Of a stretch of DNA of 64,000 nucleotides, positions 1 through 7,672 are shown in pieces; positions within the stretch are counted from its first letter, which is position 1, and each line of letters starts with the position of its first letter. Source of the stretch: an uncultured Collinsella sp. (GTDB lineage Bacteria; Actinomycetota; Coriobacteriia; Coriobacteriales; Coriobacteriaceae). The position numbers were made by a program, and so were the translations under genes. The notes beneath the pieces were generated by a model. The model had not been told where the DNA came from. It did not search any database and saw only the letters and a list, made by a program, of their open reading frames with translations. The DNA lies in assembly GCA_900542275.1 (NCBI GenBank), contig UQMW01000006.1:1-64000 (forward strand), given 5' to 3'.

Positions 1-94
1 TCGCGATAACCGTAGCAGCTATGGTAACAATCGTGGCGGCAAGCGCGGCGGCAGCTCCCGTCGTCCCGGCGACGGCGGCGGCAAGCGCAAGTAA
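1..94 (+). CDS. C-terminal tail of a probable DEAD-box RNA helicase (5' end outside window)
   Basis: An open frame enters from the left edge (frame from base 2) and stops with TAA at 92-94. The 30 visible residues are rich in Gly, Arg, Ser and Asn and end in a basic run. Such RGG-like tails are typical of actinobacterial DEAD-box RNA helicases, where they bind RNA next to the helicase core. No helicase motif is visible, so the identity is inferred from composition only. A strong terminator follows 33 bases later, so this is the last gene of its unit. Confidence 0.45.
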   Translation, partial: RDNRSSYGNNRGGKRGGSSRRPGDGGGKRK

Positions 95-127
95 CACACG
101 TGTCGCGCGGTAAGGCGAGATGAATTT

Positions 128-161
128 GGACCCCGAGCAGACTATGCTCGGGGTCCTTTTT
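128..161 (+). terminator. Rho-independent terminator
   Basis: A perfect 12-bp stem (128-139 with 145-156) with a 5-base loop is followed by five T. It ends the transcript of the upstream helicase-like gene. Confidence 0.9.
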
Positions 162-383
162 AGTGGGCGCAGTTTGAGGTGGGCCAGCTCCCTAACGAAA
201 ATGCACGGAGACGGTCGCGGCAAGAGATGTGGGCTATCGGCTTAGTTGGAGATTCGCGTATGCGGGGTTCTGGCATCGACGGAGAACGTGAAACTCCCCA
301 CTGACACGCGGCGGCTGCGGTGCCCGGGCGGATACGCCAGGGATTCCGCTCGCCGTCTGGCACCCCTGCTGCCATTTGGCTTT

Positions 384-419
384 CACGCTCGCATTCTTTT
401 GGATGTGAGCGTGTTTTTT
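384..419 (+). terminator. Terminator-like hairpin in non-coding region
   Basis: An 11-bp stem (384-394 with 403-413, one G-T pair) with an 8-base loop is directly followed by six T. No gene ends just upstream, so it may end a small RNA. Confidence 0.55.
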
Positions 420-425
420 CACGGC

Positions 426-460
426 ATGCACGGGTCCCCTCGGGTGCACCGTGCATTTTT
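426..460 (+). terminator. Second terminator-like hairpin, 6 bp after the first
   Basis: The arms atgcacgg (426-433) and ccgtgcat (449-456) are perfectly complementary and are followed by Ts to 460. It lies immediately behind the hairpin at 384-419. Confidence 0.5.
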
Positions 461-554
461 GGGAGTATTCAGCAGGCCGGGGCGGCTGCATACGCACCGG
501 AAGCGTCTTTTTGGGCCAGCGAGATCCTTCGACAGACTATTTGGGTTGGCGGAC

Positions 555-601
555 GGGGTCCGGCGCGGCGATATCACACGTTTCGCGTCGCGCCGGGCCC
601 C
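555..601. other. Long GC-rich hairpin without T run
   Basis: Bases 555-567 pair with 589-601 over 13 positions with one G-T pair; the loop is 21 bases and could pair further. There is no T run on either side, so this is a structural element rather than an intrinsic terminator. Confidence 0.5.
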
Positions 602-705
602 AAAATGACGCCGATTGCGCGGCTTCCCCGATTCGCGGCGTCGCCGACGGGGACCGCGATGCTGAATACTCCGGTTTTTGCACGGTCCAAGCGGGGGTAC
701 GTTGG

Positions 706-732
706 GACGGGAAGGGGTGCCCCCGTCTTTTT
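706..732 (+). terminator. Third terminator-like hairpin of the region
   Basis: The arms gacggg (706-711) and cccgtc (722-727) are followed by five T (728-732). No gene ends upstream. Confidence 0.45.
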
Positions 733-930
733 ATGCATGACGCAAGCGAAATTATGCAAGACAATAGGGCACCATGCACCGGATACCCAGATTGGGGGCG
801 ACATGCGCCGCGATACGGGGTCGGGTGCCTCACCGGGAATAGCCACGAGGGTTACAAAACTATAGAGACATCCAAATATCGCCTAAAAACCGTTTATCGG
901 AGAATAAATACCGTTCACCGGTCATAATGA

Positions 931-958
931 TTGTTCTGGCTTTGGGCTTATCTACAAT
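931..958 (+). promoter_or_regulatory. Candidate promoter of the alpha-glucoside PTS operon
   Basis: A -35-like TTGTTC (931-936) and a -10-like TACAAT (953-958) are separated by 16 bases. Transcription would start near 965 and give a leader of about 130 bases before the EIIA gene. Confidence 0.5.
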
Positions 959-983
959 AGGTCCCGTAAAAAGAAATGCGGAA

Positions 984-1070
984 GGTTACCGAGTCCCTCG
1001 GACGTGGGCCTAACCAAAGTCTTTGAACGGGTGTGTCTCTATGGATGCATTCGCTTGATTTTGGTTGGGC
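984..1070 (+). promoter_or_regulatory. Leader with two mutually exclusive hairpins, candidate antitermination or attenuation switch
   Basis: In one fold ggtta (984-988) pairs with taacc (1011-1015) and encloses a small hairpin ccgag/ctcgg (989-993 with 997-1001). In the other fold 1008-1018 pairs with 1060-1070 over 11 positions, using the same taacc. The second stem ends 25 bases before the EIIA start. The operon encodes a PRD antiterminator, so an RNA switch here is expected. No clean T run follows the second stem, so the mechanism is uncertain. Confidence 0.45.
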
Positions 1071-1095
1071 TATATTTATGAAGGGACATGCCACC

Positions 1096-1608
1096 ATGGG
1101 TTTCTTTTCTCGCCTGATGGGCGGTTCGGATGAGCAGAAGACTGCAGCTTCCGAGTTCGAAATCCTCGCTCCCGTTTCCGGCGAGCTTGTTCATCTAGAA
1201 AATACCAATGACCCCGCTTTTAGCAGCCGTGCCGTGGGCGATGGCGTTGCCGTGGTTCCCCAAGAGGGAACGGTGTGCGCTCCTGTTTCCGGCACCGTCG
1301 CGGCGCTGTTTCCGACTGAGCACGCGCTGGGCATCATGTCCGACGACAGCTCTGCTCAGGTGATGCTGCATATCGGAATCGACACTGTTAAACTTGAGGG
1401 CAAGGGCTTCCATGCGCTTGTTGCTCAGGGTGACCATGTCGACGCGGGCCAGCCCCTCGTCGAGGTCGATTTCGACGCGGTTCGCGCCGCTGGCTTCGAC
1501 CCCACGGTCTTTGTTATCGTGTGCGAGCGTTCGGAGAACTCGACTCTTCGTGAGCATGCTTCCGGCCCTGTTGCTGTTAAAGAGCCTGTCGTCTGGCTTT
1601 CCGAGTAA
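1096..1608 (+). CDS. PTS sugar transporter EIIA, glucose (Crr) type
   Basis: This 170-residue protein has the glucose-type EIIA fold. In the cytoplasm it takes phosphate from HPr on a histidine and passes it to the EIIB cysteine. The active-site region MLHIGIDTV places the phosphorylated His at residue 92, next to the usual TVKLEGKGF stretch. I chose ATG 1096 (MGFFSRL) over upstream in-frame codons because aagggac lies just before it and the protein then has normal family length. It is the first gene of an operon with an antiterminator, an EIICB and a GH4 enzyme. It may also serve the EIIBC encoded at 35884, which has no IIA domain. Confidence 0.9.
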   Translation: MGFFSRLMGGSDEQKTAASEFEILAPVSGELVHLENTNDPAFSSRAVGDGVAVVPQEGTVCAPVSGTVAALFPTEHALGIMSDDSSAQVMLHIGIDTVKLEGKGFHALVAQGDHVDAGQPLVEVDFDAVRAAGFDPTVFVIVCERSENSTLREHASGPVAVKEPVVWLSE

Positions 1609-1626
1609 ATTCTTGTGGTGGGTACC

Positions 1627-2481
1627 GTGGTTATCAAGCGAGTTTTCAACAATAACGTCGCAATGGTCACTTCGGACGATGGCTCCGAGCTCATTGTCAT
1701 CGGTCGAGGCCTCTGCTTTGGCCGTCATGCCGGCGACGCTATCGATGAAGCATCGGTCGAAAAGACCTATGCGCTGCAGGAGGGCACTTCTCAGGATTCG
1801 CGTACGATTGACCGCTTGGCACATCTTTTGGAGTCCATTCCCACCGTCAACCTCGTGATTGCCGAGGACATTGTTCAGATGCTCCGTCGAGAGCTCAATG
1901 TTGATGTCAACGACAAGATTCTCATTGCTCTTGCAGACCATATCAGCCTTGCTTTGGAGCGCGAGCGCAAGGGCGTCTCCTGCGAGAATCCGTTGCTGCT
2001 CGAGATCCAGCAGTTCTATCGCAAGGAGTATGCGCTTGCGGGCCGTGCGCTGCAGATTGTCAAGGAGTATATGGGCTTCCAGATGAGCGAAGAAGAGCAG
2101 GGTTTTATTACGCTGCATATCGTCAACGCCACCATGCCGCAACGCTCCGACCGTCTCATCATCTCGGTCCAGCTTGTTCGCGACGTGCTCGCGATTGTTT
2201 CCGAGCGCTATGCCACGACCCTCGATGACACCTCGCTGCCTTACGAACGTTTCGTTCGTCACCTGCAGTTTTTCGCGCAGCGAGCGCTCGATCCTGCGGC
2301 CGGGCAAATCAATGGTGACGCGCTGTTCCGAATCGATGAAACGGTGTACCCGTGCGCATTCTCGTGCGCGGACGCCATAGCCGCCCACTTGTCGTCTACC
2401 TATAACGTTGTCGTTACCAATGCCGAGAAGAGTTATCTCGCTTACCACATTGTTAACCTGCTTGGAGAACCTGGTCTCTAG
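1627..2481 (+). CDS. BglG/LicT-family transcriptional antiterminator (CAT-PRD1-PRD2)
   Basis: The 284-residue protein starts with the RNA-binding CAT domain (VIKRVFNNNVAMV, about residues 1-56) and continues with two PTS regulation domains whose conserved histidines are phosphorylated by PTS proteins. Members bind a leader RNA hairpin and stop a terminator from forming when sugar is present. GTG 1627 is preferred because the product then begins like the family, with ggtggg upstream; GTG 1615 and 1618 are alternatives. It lies 18 bp after the EIIA gene and probably acts on the leader at 984-1070. A second copy of the same length is encoded at 34923. Confidence 0.88.
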   Translation: MVIKRVFNNNVAMVTSDDGSELIVIGRGLCFGRHAGDAIDEASVEKTYALQEGTSQDSRTIDRLAHLLESIPTVNLVIAEDIVQMLRRELNVDVNDKILIALADHISLALERERKGVSCENPLLLEIQQFYRKEYALAGRALQIVKEYMGFQMSEEEQGFITLHIVNATMPQRSDRLIISVQLVRDVLAIVSERYATTLDDTSLPYERFVRHLQFFAQRALDPAAGQINGDALFRIDETVYPCAFSCADAIAAHLSSTYNVVVTNAEKSYLAYHIVNLLGEPGL

Positions 2482-2580
2482 GCATAACGTGCCCACACAT
2501 CGATTGATATGAGGCAGGGCTTATGGCCTTGTCCAGGGCACATCTGTCTTAATTTGCGGAAAAGGAAGGGGAGTACCGCT

Positions 2581-4197
2581 ATGACCGCAAAAAAGAAGTT
2601 CAATTTCAAAGCGCCGTTGGAGGTGTTCGCGAAGTCAATCGTTCAGCCGATGATGTATCTCTCGGTTGCCGGCATTCTGCTCATCGTGGGCATTATTCTG
2701 ACCAACAAGACCATTTGCGCCTTGATCCCCGTACTGGGCTCCGGTCCGTTCCAGCTTGTGGGCGCCGTTGTCTATCAGTCGCTGATGTTTATCATCAACA
2801 ACCTCTCGATTCTGTTCTGCGTGGGCATCGCCGGCGCCATGGCAAAGAAGAACAAGGGCCATGCTTCGCTGATCGCCCTGATGTCGTTCTTCCTGTTCCT
2901 GCAGGCTAACAACATCGTGCTCAACGCCACCGGCTCTCTTGCCGAAGCGAGCGGCATGCTCGGTCTTACCGGAACCGGTCAGAGCACCGTTATGGGCATT
3001 CAGGTGCTCGACACCGGCGTGTTTGGCGGCATCATTCTTGGTTGCATCACCGGTGCCGTGTTCAACAAGTACTCGAACAAGCAGTTCCCCATTGCCCTTT
3101 CGATGTTCTCGGGCGTTCGTTTTCCGTTCCTGATCATGATCATCATTTCCTGGATCATGGGTGCTGGCTTCTGCATCGTTTGGCCTCCGGTTCAGGGTGC
3201 CATCTCCTCCGTCGCCGGCATTATTAAGGAATCCGGCAACATCGGCCTCTTTATTTACGGCATGCTCAACAAGCTGCTCGTTCCTACCGGTCTGCACCAC
3301 CTCATCTACACCCCGTTCCAGTTCTCCGATGTGGGTGGCACCCTGACGCTGGGCGATCAGGTTATCGCCGGCGCCTATCCCATCCGTGTCGCCGAGATGG
3401 CAATGACGGGCCAGCCCTTCTCCGATAGCACCTACTTCAACAGCTACACCTTCAACAACCTGTGGCCCTACATCGGTATCGGTCTCGCCTTTATCTTCAC
3501 CGCTTACAAGGGGAACAAGGATAAGACCAAGGCCGTTATCATCCCGCTGATCATCACCGCCGTGCTCTCCTGTGTCACCGAGCCCATGGACTTCCTCTTT
3601 GTCTTTGCCGCTCCCGTGCTCTTTGTCGTTCACTCGGTTCTTTCCGGTATCTTCCTGGTCCTGCTCAAGGTTCTCTCCGTGCCCGCTTCGACTGCAGGCG
3701 GCATCATCAACATCGTGGTTTCCAACCTGGTCCTCGGTGCCGACAAGACCAACTGGCCGGTTATGCTGGTGCTTGGAGTCGTCAACGCCGCGCTGTACTT
3801 CTTCCTCTTCACCTTCCTTATTAAGAAGCTCAACCTCCACACGCCTGGTCGCGAGGAGGAGTCCGAGCTCGCCGAGTCCGTTGCCGAGGGCGAGGCCGCC
3901 GCGTCTGTTGCGGTGAAGCAGGGCGCTGTTGCCGCAGCTCCCGCAGAGGGCGTCGATGCAGGCATTGCCGACCTGGTCGCAGGTCTTGGCGGCAAGGACA
4001 ACATCGAGGAGCTCGAGAACTGCTTTACGCGTCTCCGCGTGAACGTTAAGAACCCGGACCTCATCGATGAGAACCTCATCAACCACGTGCCCAACAGCGG
4101 CATCAACCGCAACGGCAACAATATCCAGATCATCTTTGGCATGAAGGTCGCCGAGATGCGCGACAAGGTCGAGAACGCAATTGAGAAGGAGCAGTAA
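2581..4197 (+). CDS. PTS EIICB, glucose/maltose/alpha-glucoside type
   Basis: The 538-residue membrane transporter imports and phosphorylates a sugar. Residues 1 to about 430 form the multi-span EIIC domain, with the sugar-site motif GLHHLIYTPF that is typical of the glucose superfamily. A Glu/Ala-rich linker leads to an EIIB domain whose phosphocysteine is Cys481 in NCFTRLR. There is no IIA domain; the EIIA at 1096 supplies it. ATG 2581 follows aaggaagggg. The gene ends 3 bp before a GH4 6-phospho-alpha-glucosidase gene, which points to maltose or another alpha-glucoside as substrate (inference). Confidence 0.87.
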   Translation: MTAKKKFNFKAPLEVFAKSIVQPMMYLSVAGILLIVGIILTNKTICALIPVLGSGPFQLVGAVVYQSLMFIINNLSILFCVGIAGAMAKKNKGHASLIALMSFFLFLQANNIVLNATGSLAEASGMLGLTGTGQSTVMGIQVLDTGVFGGIILGCITGAVFNKYSNKQFPIALSMFSGVRFPFLIMIIISWIMGAGFCIVWPPVQGAISSVAGIIKESGNIGLFIYGMLNKLLVPTGLHHLIYTPFQFSDVGGTLTLGDQVIAGAYPIRVAEMAMTGQPFSDSTYFNSYTFNNLWPYIGIGLAFIFTAYKGNKDKTKAVIIPLIITAVLSCVTEPMDFLFVFAAPVLFVVHSVLSGIFLVLLKVLSVPASTAGGIINIVVSNLVLGADKTNWPVMLVLGVVNAALYFFLFTFLIKKLNLHTPGREEESELAESVAEGEAAASVAVKQGAVAAAPAEGVDAGIADLVAGLGGKDNIEELENCFTRLRVNVKNPDLIDENLINHVPNSGINRNGNNIQIIFGMKVAEMRDKVENAIEKEQ

Positions 4198-4200
4198 ACA

Positions 4201-5583
4201 ATGATCATTACTCTGTGCGGTGGCGGATCCACCTTTACCCCCGGCATCGTCAAGTCCATTGCCCTGCGCAAGGACGAGCTCGACGTTGACGAGATTCGTC
4301 TGTACGACATCAACGAGGAGCGCCAGCGCAAGATCGGCGTGCTCGTGGACTGGATTTTGCACGAGGACCTTGGCCTGGACATCAAGCTCACGGTGACCAC
4401 CGACAAAAAGACGGCTTTTACCGACGCGAGCTTCGTGTTTGCCCAGATGCGCGTGGGCGGCTACGCCATGCGCGAGCAGGACGAGAAGATTCCGCTGCGT
4501 CACGGCTGCGTTGGTCAGGAGACCTGCGGTTGCGGCGGCCTTGCCTACGGCATGCGCACCATCTTCCCCATGGTCGAGCTGATCGATGACGTTGAGAAGT
4601 ACGCCAAGAAGGACTACTGGATTCTCAACTACTCCAACCCTGCCGCCATCGTGTCCGAGGGCTGCCGTGTGCTGCGTCCCAACGCTCGCATCATCAACAT
4701 CTGCGACATGCCGATCGCGATCATTGACGTGGTTTGCGCCGCGCTCGATATCGACAAGAAGGATGTCGAGTACGATTACTTTGGCCTCAACCATTTTGGT
4801 TGGTTCACCTCGATCCGCCACAAGGGCGAGGAGGTGCTCCCGCAGCTGCGCGAGTACATCAAGGAGCATGAGATTCTGCTGCCCGATTCGTACCTCAAGG
4901 GCATGAGCTCGCTGATGTCCAAGAAGCCCGAGGAGGCCACCGACGAGCATCCCGAGCAGAACCGCCACACCAAGGGCAGCTGGTACTACGTCTGGAAGGG
5001 CGAGTACGAGATCATGGAGTGCTTCCCGGAGTACCTGCCCAACACGTATCTGAACTACTACCTGCAGCAGAAGGAGTTCGTCGAGCATTCCAACCCCGAG
5101 CGCACCCGTGCTAACGAGGTCGAGGAGACACGCGAGAAGAACCTCTTCGACGGCATCGACCATTACGAGAAGACGGGCGAGATCGACGAGAGCACGTTCT
5201 ACGCGGGCAGCCACGGCGACTGGATTGCCGATCTGGCTATCGCTCTGAAGAACGACACCAAGCAGCGCTTCCTGGTCATTTGCGAGAACAAGGGCGCTAT
5301 CCCCAACATGCCCTACGACGCTATGGTCGAGCTGCCTGCCTACATTGGCAAGAACGGCCCCGAGGTCATCAGCCGCGACAATATTCCTCTGTTCCAGCAG
5401 GGCCTCATGATGCAGCAGCTGAACTCCGAGAAGCTCGTGGTCGAGGCTACGATCGAGGGTTCGTACGAGAAGGCGCTCAAGGCCTTTACGCTGAACAAGA
5501 CCGTGCCGTCGATGAAGGTCGCCAAGGAGGTTCTCGACGACATGATCGAGGCCAACAAGGACTTCTGGCCCGAGCTTAAGTAA
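4201..5583 (+). CDS. 6-phospho-alpha-glucosidase, glycoside hydrolase family 4
   Basis: The 460-residue protein starts with a nucleotide-binding segment (ITLCGGGSTFTPGIVKS) and has the GH4 signature region with the metal-ligand Cys and His in INICDMPIA and GLNHFGWF. GH4 enzymes use NAD and a divalent metal to cleave phosphorylated glycosides by a redox-elimination route. It would cleave the phosphorylated disaccharide delivered by the EIICB 3 bp upstream, giving glucose 6-phosphate and glucose. The residues following the N-terminal motif resemble the MalH/AglB group. A terminator-like stem follows at 5616. Confidence 0.9.
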   Translation: MIITLCGGGSTFTPGIVKSIALRKDELDVDEIRLYDINEERQRKIGVLVDWILHEDLGLDIKLTVTTDKKTAFTDASFVFAQMRVGGYAMREQDEKIPLRHGCVGQETCGCGGLAYGMRTIFPMVELIDDVEKYAKKDYWILNYSNPAAIVSEGCRVLRPNARIINICDMPIAIIDVVCAALDIDKKDVEYDYFGLNHFGWFTSIRHKGEEVLPQLREYIKEHEILLPDSYLKGMSSLMSKKPEEATDEHPEQNRHTKGSWYYVWKGEYEIMECFPEYLPNTYLNYYLQQKEFVEHSNPERTRANEVEETREKNLFDGIDHYEKTGEIDESTFYAGSHGDWIADLAIALKNDTKQRFLVICENKGAIPNMPYDAMVELPAYIGKNGPEVISRDNIPLFQQGLMMQQLNSEKLVVEATIEGSYEKALKAFTLNKTVPSMKVAKEVLDDMIEANKDFWPELK

Positions 5584-5615
5584 AAGCAACAGGGTCGCTG
5601 GCCGCATATCTAGAG

Positions 5616-5653
5616 CAATGCCCCGTTCGCGTATTAGCGCGGACGGGGCATTG
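5616..5653 (+). terminator. Terminator-like hairpin after the alpha-glucoside operon
   Basis: An 11-bp perfect outer stem (5616-5626 with 5643-5653) encloses cgc/gcg. The T tract is weak (tcattt), but the position fits the end of the operon. Confidence 0.65.
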
Positions 5654-5839
5654 TCATTTGGTAACGCGTTTTAGCAAATATGGCATTTATCTGCGGTAAT
5701 GTTCTATTTCGCCGCTGGGGACGACGTTTCATACCGCCTGCCGAACCGTGTTGCTGCCAAATAGCTATTTAGGTCAGTGTGTTGCGTGTAGCAATTTCGC
5801 CCGGCCTCGCCTCCGGGCTGCCATGTGAGAGGGGATCTT

Positions 5840-7672
5840 ATGGCTCGACTGCACGTAATGGAACGCAGCCACGCTCAGGCCGTCATGGACGACCTGCACG
5901 ATGCGCTCGGACGTCGTCTGGCGGTGAGTTCGCTCGCCCCGTGTCCCGTTGAGTTTACGGCAGCGCTCGTCAACCTGTGCTCCACCCAGAGCTGCGGCAA
6001 GTGCACGCCCTGCCGCGTGGGCCTGAGCGCACTGAGCGACCTGCTCGCCGATGTGCTCGAGGGCCGCGCCGACGAGTCCACGCTCAACCTGATTGAGCGC
6101 ACGGCCCGCACCATCTACCTTTCGAGCGACTGCGCTATCGGCTACGAGGCCGGCGCCATGGCACTCACGGCCATTCGCGGCTTCCGCGACGATTTTGAGC
6201 ATCACATCCGCGAGCGCTCCTGCGGCTTTGACCGCGAGGCCCGCGTCCCGTGCGTTTCGGGCTGCCCGGCGCACGTCGACATTCCCGGGTACATTTCGCT
6301 GGTCGAGGCCGGCCGCTATGCCGACGCCGTCAAGGTCATCCGCAAGAACAACCCACTGCCGCTCGTCTGCGGCTTGGTGTGCGAGCATCCCTGCGAGATG
6401 CATTGCCGCCGCGGCATGGTCGACGATCCCATGAACATCCTCGCCCTCAAGCGTTTTGCCGTTGAGCACAGCGACCTCAACGACCACAAGCCGCATGTAG
6501 TGGACAACACCGGCAAGCGCGTCGCCGTGATCGGCGGCGGCCCGGCCGGCCTTTCCTGCGCCTACTACCTGGCCGTGATGGGCCATAAGGTGACCATCTT
6601 TGAGCAGCGCCACCACCTGGGCGGCATGCTGCGCTATGGCATCCCCAGCTATCGTCTGCCGCGCGAGCGCCTGCAGGCCGAGATCGACTGGATTTTGAGC
6701 GCCGGCATCGACGTTGAGCTCGATCACTCCGTCAACGGCGAGGAGCTTGCCCGCCTGCGCGACGAGTTCGATGCCGTCTACCTGGCCATTGGCGCCCACA
6801 GCGATAAGAAGCTCGGCCTTCCGGGCGAAGAGGCGCCCGGCGTGGAGTCGGCCGTCAAGATGCTGCGCGCCATCGGTGACGACGAGCTGCCCGACCTGAG
6901 CGGCCAGCGCATGTGCGTCATCGGCGGCGGCAACGTGGCCATGGACGTGGCGCGCTCTGCCGTGCGCTGCGGTGCCGAAAAGGTGAGCATTGTCTACCGC
7001 CGCCGCATCTGCGATATGACGGCTCAGGACGCCGAGATTGCCGGTGCCCAGGCCGAGGGCTGCGAGGTTCTGGAGCTGACGGCGCCGCTCGCCATCGAGA
7101 CGGGCGAGGACGGTCGCGTGAGCGGCCTGCGCGTGCAGCCGCAGATTATCGGCGAGCCCCGTCGCGGTCGTCCGGCCCCGCGTGCCGCCGCGACGCCCGA
7201 GCGCGTCATTCCCTGCGAGCGCGTGTTCGTGGCCATTGGCCAGGACATCGATTCCAAGCCGTTTGAGGACATGGGCATCGTCTGCAAGTGGGGTCGCGTC
7301 GTCACCGATTCGGATGGCGCCGTGCCCAACTTCGACGGCCTCTTTAGCGGCGGCGACTGCCAGACCGGTCCCGCCACCGTCATCCGGGCCATCAACGCCG
7401 GCCGCGTTGCTTCGGCAAATATCGACCGCTACCTGGGCTTCGACCACAAGATCAAGCTCGACGTTGAGCTGCCGACCGTGCAGTTTAAGGGCAAGCACGA
7501 GTGCGGCCGCTGCGAGCTGGGCGAGCGCGAGGCCGGCGAGCGCATCCGCGATTGGAATCTGGTCGAGCAGGGCCTTACCGAGGAAGAGGCACGCCAGGAG
7601 GCAAGCCGCTGCCTGCGTTGCGACCACTTTGGCTTTGGCGCGTTCCGCGGAGGGAGGAACCTGGAATGGTAG
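5840..7672 (+). CDS. NuoF-type Fe-S domain fused to GltD-like FAD/NAD(P) oxidoreductase, hydrogenase partner
   Basis: The 610-residue protein begins with the 4Fe-4S domain of NuoF/HydB proteins (SCGKCTPCR, Cys52, 55, 58, plus Cys98) but has no upstream FMN/NADH-binding NuoF domain. From about residue 130 it is a GltD-like module: Cys-rich Fe-S region (CVSGCPAH, CEHPCEMHC), a first dinucleotide fold (VIGGGPAG, near 228) and a second one (VIGGGNVAMD, near 357), ending with CLRCD. It should pass electrons between pyridine nucleotide and Fe-S clusters. Its gene overlaps the hydrogenase gene by 7 bp, the gltD-linked arrangement known from group A [FeFe]-hydrogenases. Start ATG 5840 has gagagggg 7 bp upstream. 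Confidence 0.87.
   Translation: MARLHVMERSHAQAVMDDLHDALGRRLAVSSLAPCPVEFTAALVNLCSTQSCGKCTPCRVGLSALSDLLADVLEGRADESTLNLIERTARTIYLSSDCAIGYEAGAMALTAIRGFRDDFEHHIRERSCGFDREARVPCVSGCPAHVDIPGYISLVEAGRYADAVKVIRKNNPLPLVCGLVCEHPCEMHCRRGMVDDPMNILALKRFAVEHSDLNDHKPHVVDNTGKRVAVIGGGPAGLSCAYYLAVMGHKVTIFEQRHHLGGMLRYGIPSYRLPRERLQAEIDWILSAGIDVELDHSVNGEELARLRDEFDAVYLAIGAHSDKKLGLPGEEAPGVESAVKMLRAIGDDELPDLSGQRMCVIGGGNVAMDVARSAVRCGAEKVSIVYRRRICDMTAQDAEIAGAQAEGCEVLELTAPLAIETGEDGRVSGLRVQPQIIGEPRRGRPAPRAAATPERVIPCERVFVAIGQDIDSKPFEDMGIVCKWGRVVTDSDGAVPNFDGLFSGGDCQTGPATVIRAINAGRVASANIDRYLGFDHKIKLDVELPTVQFKGKHECGRCELGEREAGERIRDWNLVEQGLTEEEARQEASRCLRCDHFGFGAFRGGRNLEW

Larger units (their letters stand above)
162..930. other. 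769-bp region without a convincing gene, rich in hairpins
   Basis: Open frames exist on both strands, but none has a plausible ribosome binding site or recognisable protein features, and they overlap one another. The plus strand instead shows three hairpins each followed by T runs (384-419, 426-460, 706-732) and one long stem without a T run (555-601). The region may encode small RNAs or be a dispersed intergenic element. The right end leads into the promoter of the alpha-glucoside PTS operon. Confidence 0.5.

Noticed and set aside
246..927. Three overlapping plus-strand frames (120, 181 and 158 codons) in the region after the first terminator
   Set aside because: No ribosome sites, no recognisable protein features, and they are crossed by terminator-like hairpins.
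928..951. Possible RAT-like stretch GATTGTTCTG...GGGCTTATC
   Set aside because: It coincides with a better promoter (TTGTTC, 16 bases, TACAAT), so it would not be in the transcript.
2635..5607. 990-codon open frame on the minus strand across the PTS EIICB and GH4 genes
   Set aside because: It mirrors two strongly supported plus-strand genes; long antisense frames are common in GC-rich coding DNA. Its product is low-complexity (Val/Leu/Asp/Gly) without motifs.
5774..7627. 617-codon minus-strand frame opposite the GltD-like gene
   Set aside because: Shadow of a well-supported gene, Ala/Val/His-rich, no start signal.
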